DNA of 64,000 nucleotides from Methanobrevibacter sp. (GTDB lineage Archaea > Methanobacteriota > Methanobacteria > Methanobacteriales > Methanobacteriaceae). The position numbers were made by a program, and so were the translations under genes. How positions within the stretch are numbered: the stretch's first letter is position 1; every line of letters begins with the position of its first letter. The notes under the pieces are model-generated. The model saw only the letters and a program-made list of their open reading frames with translations, had not been told where the DNA came from and searched no databases. The stretch is from NCBI GenBank assembly GCA_017434525.1, contig JAFRFD010000001.1, positions 19,944 through 83,943 on the forward strand, read 5' to 3'. This document shows positions 33,301 through 41,486 of this stretch, one piece after another.

Positions 33301-33980
33301 AGAGAAACTAAGCTTATATCATAATTTGAGCCGTCTTTAACATCAATTAAAACGGCACCATTATCCTTAAGCATTCCGGGATTTGCTACATCAGTAGTTT
33401 TCCCAATTTTACTAAGTGATCTGGCTTCATGAATATGTCCACAAACATTGATTTCAGGTTCAAATTCATGAATTGATTTTAAGATTCCGGAACTGCCCAC
33501 ATGTTCTCCATTTTCCATTTTATCTGCTTCAGTATTATATGGCGGAGCATGAGTGGCCAATATTCTTACTTTAGGAACATCAGTATTGTATACATAGTCA
33601 TAATTAGCTAATAATTCAAAGACATCCCCATAGATTTTATTGTCTTGGATTTCTCCAGGAGTATTGAATGGAGTTTCATTAGAGCCGCCGTATCCAAACA
33701 ATATAGCGTCCCCATAAGCAATAATGTTATTGTGAAGACAGAATGATACTTCATTAATAGCATTACAAATACCCTTAGGATCACAATTACCCGGAATGGC
33801 AATTACATCAACACCACATTCCGCAATTTTATCAATGAATGTTCCTACAAAGTCCAAAGGTCCGAAATTAGTAATATCTCCAAGAATTAAAACTAAATCA
33901 ATGTCATTATTTTTCAAATATGTGTATAAATTTTCGTTTTCTTCACCGTGAATATCACTTATAGCTAAAATTTTAGTCAT
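33291..33980 (-). CDS. Calcineurin-like metallophosphoesterase
   Basis: 229 aa. The family motifs occur in order: SDIHGEENEN, LGDITNFGP, PGNCDPKG, ATHAPPYNTEAD and CGHIHEARS, which supply the dinuclear metal ligands. Size and motifs match small archaeal YfcE/MJ0936-like phosphodiesterases. AAGGTGATTAA precedes the ATG and overlaps the stop of the upstream gene, so it is the last gene of a three-gene operon with two conserved unknowns. Confidence 0.85.
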   Translation of the reverse strand: MTKILAISDIHGEENENLYTYLKNNDIDLVLILGDITNFGPLDFVGTFIDKIAECGVDVIAIPGNCDPKGICNAINEVSFCLHNNIIAYGDAILFGYGGSNETPFNTPGEIQDNKIYGDVFELLANYDYVYNTDVPKVRILATHAPPYNTEADKMENGEHVGSSGILKSIHEFEPEINVCGHIHEARSLSKIGKTTDVANPGMLKDNGAVLIDVKDGSNYDISLVSLDE

Positions 33981-34517
33981 TTAATCACCTTGTTGCTCTA
34001 AAAAGAAAGATCCCATTTCTTTTAAACCCGCCTGAAGGTCAGGCTTATCTCCATGTAATTCTATAGTAACATCATCATTAAATTCAATAATGAGACCATT
34101 CCATTCTGCAATTTCCTGCACTCTTTCCTCTGCCAATGCATTTTTTAAATTAATCCTGCCGGTAGTTAAACCCGGAGGCGCGTTGACGAGGAATTTTGAT
34201 CTGGAATCTGCAAATTCAAATACTTCTTTACCTTGCATGACTTGCTTTAATAAATCAAACCAATAATCTGTATATTCATCACCCTCTTCTTCAGCAATAG
34301 TCAAAAGAGTGCTCTGAATATTGTTTAAGGACATTTCAGCCTGAGCCAAACCGTTAATCAAATCAGGATGGGAAGGATCTCTTTTATAAGAACTAATTGA
34401 TGATCTGATTAATCCCATCTCACGGTTAATTCCACTTGGAATTTCATATTCCTTTTTGCTTAAGTCAGAAATTAAATGCTGAAGAATTAACCAATTCTGT
34501 TCACAGGGTAAACTCAT
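33981..34517 (-). CDS. Conserved methanogen protein (DUF2096-like)
   Basis: 178 aa, soluble, mostly helical up to residue 115 and then an alpha-beta end (APPGLTTGRINLKNALAEER, IIEFNDDVTIELHGDK). I associate it with DUF2096, known mainly from methanogens, with moderate certainty. It is coupled to both neighbours: the start overlaps the DUF749-like stop (ATGA) and its own stop leads into the phosphodiesterase. No function is known. Confidence 0.6.
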   Translation of the reverse strand: MSLPCEQNWLILQHLISDLSKKEYEIPSGINREMGLIRSSISSYKRDPSHPDLINGLAQAEMSLNNIQSTLLTIAEEEGDEYTDYWFDLLKQVMQGKEVFEFADSRSKFLVNAPPGLTTGRINLKNALAEERVQEIAEWNGLIIEFNDDVTIELHGDKPDLQAGLKEMGSFFLEQQGD

Positions 34518-34780
34518 AAATGTCCACCTATGATTTTTAAGGTAGTGTGATTGATTTTTGCATCAGCATCCCTTAATTCTTTTTCAATTTCTGCAGTGCT
34601 AGAGTATGAATCCAAGAATAAAACATGATGAGTGGAAGTTCCAGCAATGTTTAAAATTGCAATTTCATCTGTTGGTTTAAGTTCTCTTTTATCGATTGTT
34701 GCTTTAAATTGTACATATGGCTCATATTCTTCAGGAAGGTCAGAATATTTAAAAATACCATCTAATGTTGCTACAAACAT
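34514..34780 (-). CDS. Conserved methanogen protein (DUF749-like)
   Basis: 88 aa, small alpha-beta protein (MFVATLDGIFKYSDLPEEYE, THHVLFLDSYSS). It resembles DUF749, a family of about 90 residues found in methanogens. GAGGTGTAATT precedes the ATG. It heads the operon with the DUF2096-like protein and the phosphodiesterase. Function unknown. Confidence 0.6.
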   Translation of the reverse strand: MFVATLDGIFKYSDLPEEYEPYVQFKATIDKRELKPTDEIAILNIAGTSTHHVLFLDSYSSTAEIEKELRDADAKINHTTLKIIGGHL

Positions 34781-34888
34781 AATTACACCTCATATATATT
34801 AATAGTTATTTTTTTCTTATTAATCATATATAAATATACTTGCGAACTATTCGCATGAACTAAAACAAAAAAAATAATGATAAAAAAA

Positions 34889-34911
34889 AGTTATCATAGG
34901 AAATGATAACT
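34889..34911. repeat. Perfect inverted repeat between hdrB end and the DUF749-like gene
   Basis: AGTTATCAT (34889-34897) and ATGATAACT (34903-34911) pair perfectly around AGGAA. It lies about 110 nt upstream of the DUF749-like start and 40 nt beyond the hdrB terminator. It could be an operator or a second terminator. Confidence 0.45.
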
Positions 34912-34950
34912 ATCCGAAATGTCTTTTCAATGCCTAAAAAATAAAAAAGG

Positions 34951-34972
34951 AAAAGGATTTAAAAATCCTTTA
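34951..34972 (-). terminator. Terminator hairpin after hdrB
   Basis: AAAGGATTT (34952-34960) pairs with AAATCCTTT (34963-34971) across two bases, 7 nt beyond the hdrB stop, and is followed on the minus strand by T-rich sequence. Confidence 0.5.
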
Positions 34973-34978
34973 TCGAAT

Positions 34979-35866
34979 CTATTCACCTAATGCTTTTTTG
35001 ATTGCAGGAGTTGCATCAATTTTTTGAGCATCGAAGGTTAATTCTTCAGCTGATAATCCCATAGCTAATCCGTATAATTGAGCTAAGTGGAATACAGGTA
35101 ATGCAAAGTCAGTTCCGTATTTTTCATTTACTTCAGTTTGACCTTGGTCAAATTGCATGTGACAGAAAGGACATACGTTAACAATTGCATCTACTCCAGC
35201 TTCGGTCATGTGTTCGAGTTTTTCTTTAGTGAAACTAGTAGTTACATCTAAATCTCTAGCTCTTAAACCTCCACCTGCACCACAGCACATCATTTTATCT
35301 TTGTAGTCAACTGATTTAGCACCAGTGATTTCAACAAGGTCATCTAAGATAGATGGGTTTTCAGCTTGATCTTCAATACCAATAGTTTTGGTAGGTTTTA
35401 AGAAGTGGCAACCGTAGTGAACAGCAACATTTAAGTCTAAAGGTTTTTCGATTAAGGATGCTAATTTTTCGTATCCAACATCATCTCTTAAGATTTGAGC
35501 GAGGTGTTTAACATTTACGGTACCTTTGTATTCTCTGCCGATTTCAGCTAAGTTAGCGTTAATTTTAGCTTTTTTCTCTTCATCTTCTTGTAAGATATGA
35601 TTACATTCAAATAATGAACCGAAACATCCGTTACATTCGGTCATAATGTCAGCACCCATGTCTTCAGCAAGAGTTAAGTTACGAGCTGCAATGGTAGCCC
35701 AGGTTTCTTCATCAAAAGAACCGAATACACCAGGAGCTGGACAACAAGATGCTCCTTCCATGTCTTTTAATTCAATATCTAATGCTTCGAATAATTTTCT
35801 GGTTGCTTTTTCAACACCAGGATAACGGTTGTTCATGATACAACCTAAGAAGTATGCAATTTCCAT
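34979..35866 (-). CDS. hdrB: CoB-CoM heterodisulfide reductase subunit B
   Basis: 295 aa. Two CCG-domain signatures are present: CNGCFGSLFECN with the earlier SCCPAPGVFG, and YGCHFLKPT with MMCCGAGGGLRA and NVCPFCHMQFD. These bind the two noncubane [4Fe-4S] clusters that cleave the CoM-S-S-CoB disulfide in the last step of methanogenesis. AGGAGAGTTATAAT precedes the ATG. It follows hdrC by 21 nt; hdrA is not in the window, as usual for hydrogenotrophic methanogens. Confidence 0.95.
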   Translation of the reverse strand: MEIAYFLGCIMNNRYPGVEKATRKLFEALDIELKDMEGASCCPAPGVFGSFDEETWATIAARNLTLAEDMGADIMTECNGCFGSLFECNHILQEDEEKKAKINANLAEIGREYKGTVNVKHLAQILRDDVGYEKLASLIEKPLDLNVAVHYGCHFLKPTKTIGIEDQAENPSILDDLVEITGAKSVDYKDKMMCCGAGGGLRARDLDVTTSFTKEKLEHMTEAGVDAIVNVCPFCHMQFDQGQTEVNEKYGTDFALPVFHLAQLYGLAMGLSAEELTFDAQKIDATPAIKKALGE

Positions 35867-35887
35867 ATTATAACTCTCCTAATAAAT

Positions 35888-36865
35888 CTATTCTTTTAAT
35901 CCGCCTGTTGCTTCATCGTAACCGATTAATTCATCAAAAGCGGTAATTTTACATAATTTTTGTACTTCTTCTAAAGCTTCAGGATAAGCATGAGTAGTAG
36001 GTGGTACTTCTGGAAGACCAATTTTTACTCTTAAAGCTTTAGCAGCATCGTTAATAGGTACAGCATGACCAGTATTTAATACAAATACACCAGTCATTTT
36101 GTGTGGTTTTGCCATGTAACCAGCATGAGCTGCAATGTTACGTGCTTTTTTGATAATTTCTACAATTTTAACACTTCTAAGACATCTTTCTTGGCAAGTG
36201 TAACAAGTAGTACACATCCATAAAGCGTCGTCAGTGATTACTTCATCTTTTAATCCTAATAAACATTTTCTGACGATTTGTCTTACTTTGTACGGAGTTC
36301 TTCTTCCAGATGGGCAACTACCACTACAAGTACCACATTGGAAACAGTGTTTTACAGTTTCAATACCTGCGTCAATAAATTCAGCAGTGAAATCTGGATC
36401 ACGATTACTATCAGTTAATAATTCTTTATCAGTCAATAAAGTCATAGTATCTCTCTTTGTTTCTTTTTTGTTTAAATCTTCTTTAACTTCTTCGACATTA
36501 TCTTCAGAAGCCTCTTCAACTGCTTCTTCTTCAACAGAAGTTTCTTCAACTTCTTCCACAATTTCTTCAACTGCTTCAGGAGCTTCTTCAACTTCTTCCA
36601 CAATTTCTTCAGGTTCAGCAGTTTCTTCTAAAGTTTCGATGTCACTTTTAAAAGTTAAATCTTTTTTGTCGTCTTCAGGTTCCGCTTTAACTACATCATC
36701 TCTAGGAACAGTAGTTTTAGTACCGGAAACGACATCATCGTTTACAATTTGTGAAGATGTAACTTGGACATCATCAGATGTGTTTGATACATCATTACTG
36801 ATGTCTTTTTCTTCATTATCTTTTTCTCCAGTAAATAGAGATTTTAATCGATTTATAATAGACAT
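35888..36865 (-). CDS. hdrC: Heterodisulfide reductase subunit C with acidic N-terminal extension
   Basis: 325 aa from the ATG at 36865 behind GAGGTGTGTTTTCA. The last 185 residues are canonical HdrC, with CFQCGTCSGSCPSG and CTTCYTCQERCLR binding two [4Fe-4S] clusters that feed HdrB. The first 140 residues are extra: a basic amphipathic start (MSIINRLKSLFTGEKD), a Ser/Asp-rich stretch and a Glu/Val repeat (EEVEEAPEAVEEIVEEVEE). A second possible start at 36445 (MTLLTDKELLTD, with AGAGAGAT upstream) would give the usual length. Both products may be made. The extension may target the protein to a membrane or partner; that is inference. Confidence 0.9.
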   Translation of the reverse strand: MSIINRLKSLFTGEKDNEEKDISNDVSNTSDDVQVTSSQIVNDDVVSGTKTTVPRDDVVKAEPEDDKKDLTFKSDIETLEETAEPEEIVEEVEEAPEAVEEIVEEVEETSVEEEAVEEASEDNVEEVKEDLNKKETKRDTMTLLTDKELLTDSNRDPDFTAEFIDAGIETVKHCFQCGTCSGSCPSGRRTPYKVRQIVRKCLLGLKDEVITDDALWMCTTCYTCQERCLRSVKIVEIIKKARNIAAHAGYMAKPHKMTGVFVLNTGHAVPINDAAKALRVKIGLPEVPPTTHAYPEALEEVQKLCKITAFDELIGYDEATGGLKE

Positions 36866-37048
36866 TGAAAACACACCTCGGATAATCATAGGATTATTTT
36901 CCTCAAATCCATACTAATATTCTTTAAAAGTTCATATATAAAGGTTACTAAAATTTTAGCTAGTGTAACCTAAAAGATTACACTTTTTAAAAAATTTTTA
37001 TTAACCTTAAAAACAAAATAATAATTAACAATGAATAGGATGAATCAA

Positions 37049-37792
37049 ATGATTAAAAAATTCGAAATCAAATCACATGACGGCCCTGGAAGAGTTGGAA
37101 AAATTGATGGAGACCTAACTCCAAAGCTATTTTATAAAAAAGATTTGAAAATTGCTCCAAATGAAGGATCTGCATACAATATAGACAGAGAAATTGCTGA
37201 ATTTAACGTTAAAGAGACTTTAAGACTCGCTCGTGAAAATGTTAACGAATGTGACATTGCAGTTATCCAGGGATCAAAATATGTTGATTTAAGAATCGAC
37301 TGTCTAAAGCAACTGGAAGAAATAGGATACAATGGATTTATAATAGCCAATGGAGATGCACTATTAACCAATCCAAGAGACCTTGTTGAACTTGTAGTTT
37401 CCCTTAAAAAAGAAGCCAAAAAAACAAGTTACTTCATATTTCCATTTACTGAAGTTTCATTCATGCCAATATTGACTTATATGGGCATTGATGGATTTTT
37501 AGCTGATTCCGCAAATTATTACAGCCATCTAAATGTCTTGCAAACTCCAACAAAATCATATGACTTAAATACATATCCTATTTATGAAGAAATCTCACAG
37601 GAAGACCTGGAGCAAAAAAATATAGAAAATATGGAGTTTGTAATAAAGGAAATCCATGCACACATGAAAAACAGATCTTTGAGAAATCTTGTAGAGGAAC
37701 GTTCAGGAACAACACCACAAAATATCTCAACCTTAAAAATACTTGACAGAACCTGTATGGATTACCTGCTTGAATTTACACAGCTATTCTAA
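37049..37792 (+). CDS. Archaeosine synthase (ArcS)-like or tRNA-ribosyltransferase-related protein
   Basis: 247 aa from the ATG at 37049, behind AGGATGAATCAA; ATGs upstream at 37031 and 37040 are weaker. The opening FEIKSHDGPGRVGKIDGDLT, then PKLFY, recalls TGT/ArcS-type proteins of archaeosine biosynthesis. The rest (ECDIAVIQGSKYVDLRIDCL, GFIIANGDALLTNPRDLVEL, FMPILTYMGIDGFLADSANY) is an alpha-beta barrel-like segment. It is much shorter than full-length ArcS, so it is a single-domain relative. The substrate is uncertain. Its end overlaps the convergent PsbP-like gene by 17 nt. Confidence 0.45.
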   Translation: MIKKFEIKSHDGPGRVGKIDGDLTPKLFYKKDLKIAPNEGSAYNIDREIAEFNVKETLRLARENVNECDIAVIQGSKYVDLRIDCLKQLEEIGYNGFIIANGDALLTNPRDLVELVVSLKKEAKKTSYFIFPFTEVSFMPILTYMGIDGFLADSANYYSHLNVLQTPTKSYDLNTYPIYEEISQEDLEQKNIENMEFVIKEIHAHMKNRSLRNLVEERSGTTPQNISTLKILDRTCMDYLLEFTQLF

Positions 37793-38198
37793 AGGAATCA
37801 ATTATATTGCGGAATTCCCTTTCAGATTCTCCTGAAATATCAAGGGTTCTCATCTCAAAAATATAGATATTGCCGCCTTCTATGAATACATATGTGTGAA
37901 TATCAAAATTGATTTCCGGAGTGTCCATATTTGCATGAAGCTTAATTGAGTCCTTTCCTGCAATTTGGGTAAAATCTGAGGATATTATCACCCCACCATC
38001 ATCTGAAATTGCATCTTCCATGAAAACCTTATAATCATCAAGATTTGTGGCAGTTGGAAACATGACTGCATTTATAAGATTATCTTCACCTTTGGACAAT
38101 GTTGCAATACAATCCGGATTAGATAGAATATCTGCCTTTTCAACTTCCCAGGAATCAGGATATTTAAAGGAAATCTTACCTGAATTAAATGTTCTCAT
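37776..38198 (-). CDS. PsbP-like conserved protein
   Basis: 140 aa. The pattern FNSGKISFKYPDSWEVEK, then INAVMFPTATNLDDYKVFME and a final EREFRNIIDSFR, is typical of PsbP/MOG1-fold proteins found in many methanogens. There is no signal peptide. It starts 3 nt after the coiled-coil gene's stop, with the ribosome-binding site overlapping that stop. Function unknown. Confidence 0.6.
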   Translation of the reverse strand: MRTFNSGKISFKYPDSWEVEKADILSNPDCIATLSKGEDNLINAVMFPTATNLDDYKVFMEDAISDDGGVIISSDFTQIAGKDSIKLHANMDTPEINFDIHTYVFIEGGNIYIFEMRTLDISGESEREFRNIIDSFRIAV

Positions 38199-38201
38199 GA
38201 C

Positions 38202-39122
38202 CTAATCCTCTTTTTTTGATGAAATCTCAATGGTTTCAAGAGCATCCTCATCATCGAGAGTGTCAATATATTTGGAAAATGGCTCTGGAAGTTTTGGCAT
38301 TACCTCTTTTAATATTTCAGAGGCATCCAGTTCCAATGCGTGTCCTGCAAGCAATTGTTCAGCATCAAAATCAAATTCAAACGGCTTTAGCAAATCATCG
38401 ACAGGAACTTTCAGATTGATTTTATGTTTGTTGAGAATCATTTTGATGGTGCCGGTATTTCTGATTTGCTCGTTCATGTCTTCGACAGTGGTTTTTATAT
38501 CATATGCAATGGCCTTATTCTTCTCGTTGACTTCATGCTTTGATTTTTCTATTGATTTTTCCAAGCCTTCTGCAAGTTGGGCGTTGCGCCTATTAATGTT
38601 GTCCCTTGCTTCATCAATTACGACATTTATGGCATTTAGAATTGATTTGTTAAGTTCCACATTATATGCAAGAATCATCCTGTTTTTATAATCAAGTTCC
38701 TTAAAAATAGCTACTCTTTCATCATCAATTTTTGTGATTTTTTTGTTTAACTCATGGATTTCATCCTTGGCTTTCAAGAGTTCGTCCTTATCACTGAGTT
38801 GTTCTTTAAGGGAATCCACATCATCAAAAAATGATCCTTTAAGAGTTTGAATCTGTTCTTTTAGAAGAGCAATTTCATTATCCTTATCCTTAATGATTTG
38901 GTCAAATTCTTCTAATTTTTCATCTGAGAACTGATTTTCAACCAAATCTTCATATTCTTTTTGAGCCAATACTTTAACTAATTCATTATCTTCAAATGGG
39001 TCTTCTTTTTTGAGACTTACTTGCTTTTGTTTAGATTCCTTTTCAACGGGGTTGCCGTCTTTGTCCTTACTATTATACTTTTTAGTATAAACTCGAACAG
39101 TTCTAAATTCATCACTTTCCAT
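38202..39122 (-). CDS. Coiled-coil protein, unknown
   Basis: 306 aa. After a charged N-terminal 40 residues (YTKKYNSKDKDGNPVEKESK), residues about 60-220 are long heptad-rich helices (IIKDKDNEIALLKEQIQTLK, LNKKITKIDDERVAIFKELD), then a helical end. No membrane helix or catalytic motif is visible. Such proteins often act as structural or septum-associated components, but nothing here shows that. It forms an operon with the PsbP-like gene. Confidence 0.55.
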   Translation of the reverse strand: MESDEFRTVRVYTKKYNSKDKDGNPVEKESKQKQVSLKKEDPFEDNELVKVLAQKEYEDLVENQFSDEKLEEFDQIIKDKDNEIALLKEQIQTLKGSFFDDVDSLKEQLSDKDELLKAKDEIHELNKKITKIDDERVAIFKELDYKNRMILAYNVELNKSILNAINVVIDEARDNINRRNAQLAEGLEKSIEKSKHEVNEKNKAIAYDIKTTVEDMNEQIRNTGTIKMILNKHKINLKVPVDDLLKPFEFDFDAEQLLAGHALELDASEILKEVMPKLPEPFSKYIDTLDDEDALETIEISSKKED

Positions 39123-39206
39123 TTTAACACCACTCTATAATAATAAATAAGTCGAGTTTAATTTAAATAGTTAATGTTAAAAAAAGAAAAAAAGGAGAAA
39201 AAAATT

Positions 39207-39362
39207 TTATTTATTCTCTTTTTCAATCCACAATAACATCGCCTCTTCAACCGCTTTTGAGTACCAACCTGTTTTAAATAACATCTTATTTGAGGCTAAT
39301 TTGCGAAAATTCAAGTCAATGTCATTATTGATGCTAATTGTTACACGTTTGTTTTTAGACAT
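39207..39362 (-). CDS. Small ribbon-helix-helix-like protein
   Basis: 51 aa. The N-terminal strand KNKRVTISINNDID followed by two helices (LNFRKLASNKM and GWYSKAVEEAMLLWIEKE) is the classic layout of RHH/CopG-type DNA-binding proteins and antitoxins. No toxin gene is adjacent. The ATG lacks an obvious ribosome-binding site, so translation may be leaderless or weak. Codon usage and the coherent fold pattern support it as a real gene. Confidence 0.6.
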   Translation of the reverse strand: MSKNKRVTISINNDIDLNFRKLASNKMLFKTGWYSKAVEEAMLLWIEKENK

Positions 39363-39571
39363 ACAATTAAATTGCACATACTGGTTAATAAATGTTTTAG
39401 TGTCTTTTCACAGCATTTTAAGACATGTAAATGAATATTAATATGAATTAATGATTTAGTTGAATTCTGATAATATTTTTTGAAATCATACTCAATAGTG
39501 TTGAATGTTGATTTTAAAAATCTGAAAGAGCCATGTCTCTCTTATGAATTCGCTTACGAGGCACAAAATAT
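39363..39571. other. Intergenic sequence, no supported gene
   Basis: AT-rich sequence upstream of the small RHH-like gene and downstream of the Ig-like membrane protein. It should contain the RHH promoter. No repeat or RNA is evident apart from the hairpin listed next. Confidence 0.4.
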
Positions 39572-39600
39572 GTTGATTATGGAGTCAAACTCCATACAAC
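39572..39600 (-). terminator. Hairpin after the Ig-like membrane protein gene
   Basis: TATGGAGT (39578-39585) pairs with ACTCCATA (39589-39596) around CAA. Outer GTTG and CAAC extend the stem. It lies about 35 nt beyond the stop of the minus-strand gene. Confidence 0.45.
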
Positions 39601-39631
39601 ACTTTTTAAAAAAAAGATTGGAAATAGGAGA

Positions 39632-40174
39632 CTAATCCAACATTTCCCATTCATTATATCCTAAATGTTTGTATCTATGTCCGTCAGGGGCGTAATGAAT
39701 TTCACCGGTGTAAATCGTTCTGCCCTCCTGTTCACTGTAAAATGCCCCATAATCTATGTCCTCATCTGGGGAACTTTCAGATGAATCCTCTTCAACAATT
39801 TCCACCTCTTCGGTTATTGTATCCTCCGTGAAATTGTCATTACCCTCAAATGTACACTCAACAGTATAATTTCCAGGCTCTTCATCAGCCACATCCACCT
39901 TAGCTACTCCCTTCTTATTTGTGACCGCTACCTTTTCCTCCGTTGTTCCGTTTTCATCAGTCAAAGTAACATTTACTGTTTCATTTTCAATTGGTGTTCC
40001 ATTAACATCAGTGAGTTTAAGCTTAATTGATTCACCCTGATTTATTGTATCATTGCTTTTCATTGTTAAATTAGCCTTTTCCTTACCAAAATTTGGCATT
40101 ACTGCAGCAAGACCTATAATTAAAACAGCTACAATAACAATGACGGCAATTATGATCTTTTTATTATTATCCAT
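39632..40174 (-). CDS. Membrane-anchored protein with one Ig-like domain
   Basis: 180 aa from the ATG at 40174 behind GGTGGTGATTTA; 19 upstream codons are rejected. A short basic start (MDNNKK) precedes one membrane helix (IIIAVIVIVAVLIIGLAAVM). An Ig-like domain follows (LKLTDVNGTPIENETVNVTL, TNKKGVAKVDVADEEPGNYT), then an acidic linker and a Tyr-rich end (EGRTIYTGEIHYAPDGHRYK). The domain is exposed outside the cell. It matches many small surface proteins of Methanobrevibacter; the ligand is unknown. Confidence 0.6.
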   Translation of the reverse strand: MDNNKKIIIAVIVIVAVLIIGLAAVMPNFGKEKANLTMKSNDTINQGESIKLKLTDVNGTPIENETVNVTLTDENGTTEEKVAVTNKKGVAKVDVADEEPGNYTVECTFEGNDNFTEDTITEEVEIVEEDSSESSPDEDIDYGAFYSEQEGRTIYTGEIHYAPDGHRYKHLGYNEWEMLD

Positions 40175-40659
40175 TAAATCACCACCTGTGTGAATAAGAT
40201 TATATCCATAACCATATATTAACTTAATCAAATGAAAACATTTATATAATAGTAAACCATAAGTATTATACGATGTGAATTAAATTTCATATTTGTACAT
40301 GACACAATTCAACCATTTTATAATCTCCAAAATGATTAGAATATGTTTCATTTAGGAAGTAGAAGTAAAACACTACTTCCAAAACTCCCCCTTTTTTTAA
40401 AAATTAATTTTTCAAGCTGATTTTAACAATGTACTATTTTTTAAGAGAAAATTCATTTTTTAAATAAAAATAAGAGATACAATTGATTAAAATATAAGTT
40501 AAGATAACCATATATGAAAATAAATCAATATCGATATAAATAAATTTACATATCAATAAGAGACAAAATTAAATTATTTTACAACCATTAAAATCTTTTA
40601 AACCATTTTATTGCATTGGAAACTATAAAAAAACAACTTTGATAGTAAATTTTCATAAA
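40175..40659. other. AT-rich intergenic region, no supported gene
   Basis: About 480 bases of AT-rich sequence between the Ig-like membrane protein gene and the end of dphB. No open frame has a ribosome-binding site. No tandem repeat or strong hairpin was seen. Confidence 0.5.
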
Positions 40660-41451
40660 TTAAACGTCATCAAGGATGCTTTTATCGGCTCCAGCAATTT
40701 CGACCAAATATTCCGCTTCGACAATGTGAAGTTTTGAAGGAATTACAATACAGTGAAGAGGTCCTCCAAAATCAAAATCAATCAATTCGGAAATCTTACC
40801 TGCCCTAACGCAAACATCTTTTGAACCAACACGAGCAATACCCATGGCCAATGTATCTTCATCGATTAAGCCTTCACGGTCAAGGTCATTTCTAATATTC
40901 ATCAAATATTCCAAACCTTGATTTACAGTCATATAGCGGTCTTTGTGGGCTTGTATATCAAGCAGGACTAAGGTATGCAAATCCATTTTTAAATTTTCTT
41001 CAATGGCTTCATAAGGAGACTTTGGATAGAAATTATAATCAGGGAATGGAATTGTTGTTACTTTACCGAATTTATAGCCTTGAAGACCGGAAATAGCAGG
41101 TGCAGAGGATAAAATTGAAGATCCGTGAATGACTTCATAATCAATTCCCTTTTTTGAACACTGAACTAAAAAATCGCTGTGTGTTGTTGCAATTAACGGA
41201 TCACCACCAGTGACCAAAGCAACGTTTTGAGTTTTAGCCTCATCAATAAACTTATGTTCCTCTTCAACCTCATTTCTAACCAAAACCTCAATTTCTTTTC
41301 CAATCAGCTTTTCAATAGCTTCAAAACTGGAACCGAAAAGTCTGGATGTGAAAAATTCAGCATAAATTTTATCAACATTTCTTAAACATTCCAATCCTTT
41401 TAAAGATATGTCCTTTTCATCAAATAATCCTAAACCCACTAAATAAAACAT
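40660..41451 (-). CDS. dphB: Diphthine synthase
   Basis: 263 aa from the ATG at 41451, so that MFYLVGLGLFDEKDIS opens the protein; an ATG two codons upstream is possible. The SAM-dependent tetrapyrrole-methylase fold is clear: the N-terminal VGLGL strand, VALVTGGDPLIATTHSD, IHGSSILSSAPAISGL and YPKSPYEAIEENL. The enzyme methylates the modified histidine of elongation factor aEF2 on the way to diphthamide. The transcript appears leaderless and the gene is divergent from trm5. Confidence 0.93.
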   Translation of the reverse strand: MFYLVGLGLFDEKDISLKGLECLRNVDKIYAEFFTSRLFGSSFEAIEKLIGKEIEVLVRNEVEEEHKFIDEAKTQNVALVTGGDPLIATTHSDFLVQCSKKGIDYEVIHGSSILSSAPAISGLQGYKFGKVTTIPFPDYNFYPKSPYEAIEENLKMDLHTLVLLDIQAHKDRYMTVNQGLEYLMNIRNDLDREGLIDEDTLAMGIARVGSKDVCVRAGKISELIDFDFGGPLHCIVIPSKLHIVEAEYLVEIAGADKSILDDV

Positions 41452-41486
41452 ATACATTATATAATAATTTAAACATAATAAATTTT

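Noticed and set aside
36234..36917. Plus-strand Ser/Thr-rich frame of 227 codons
   Set aside because: Antisense shadow of the Glu-rich HdrC extension; the minus strand has HdrC cluster motifs and a ribosome-binding site.
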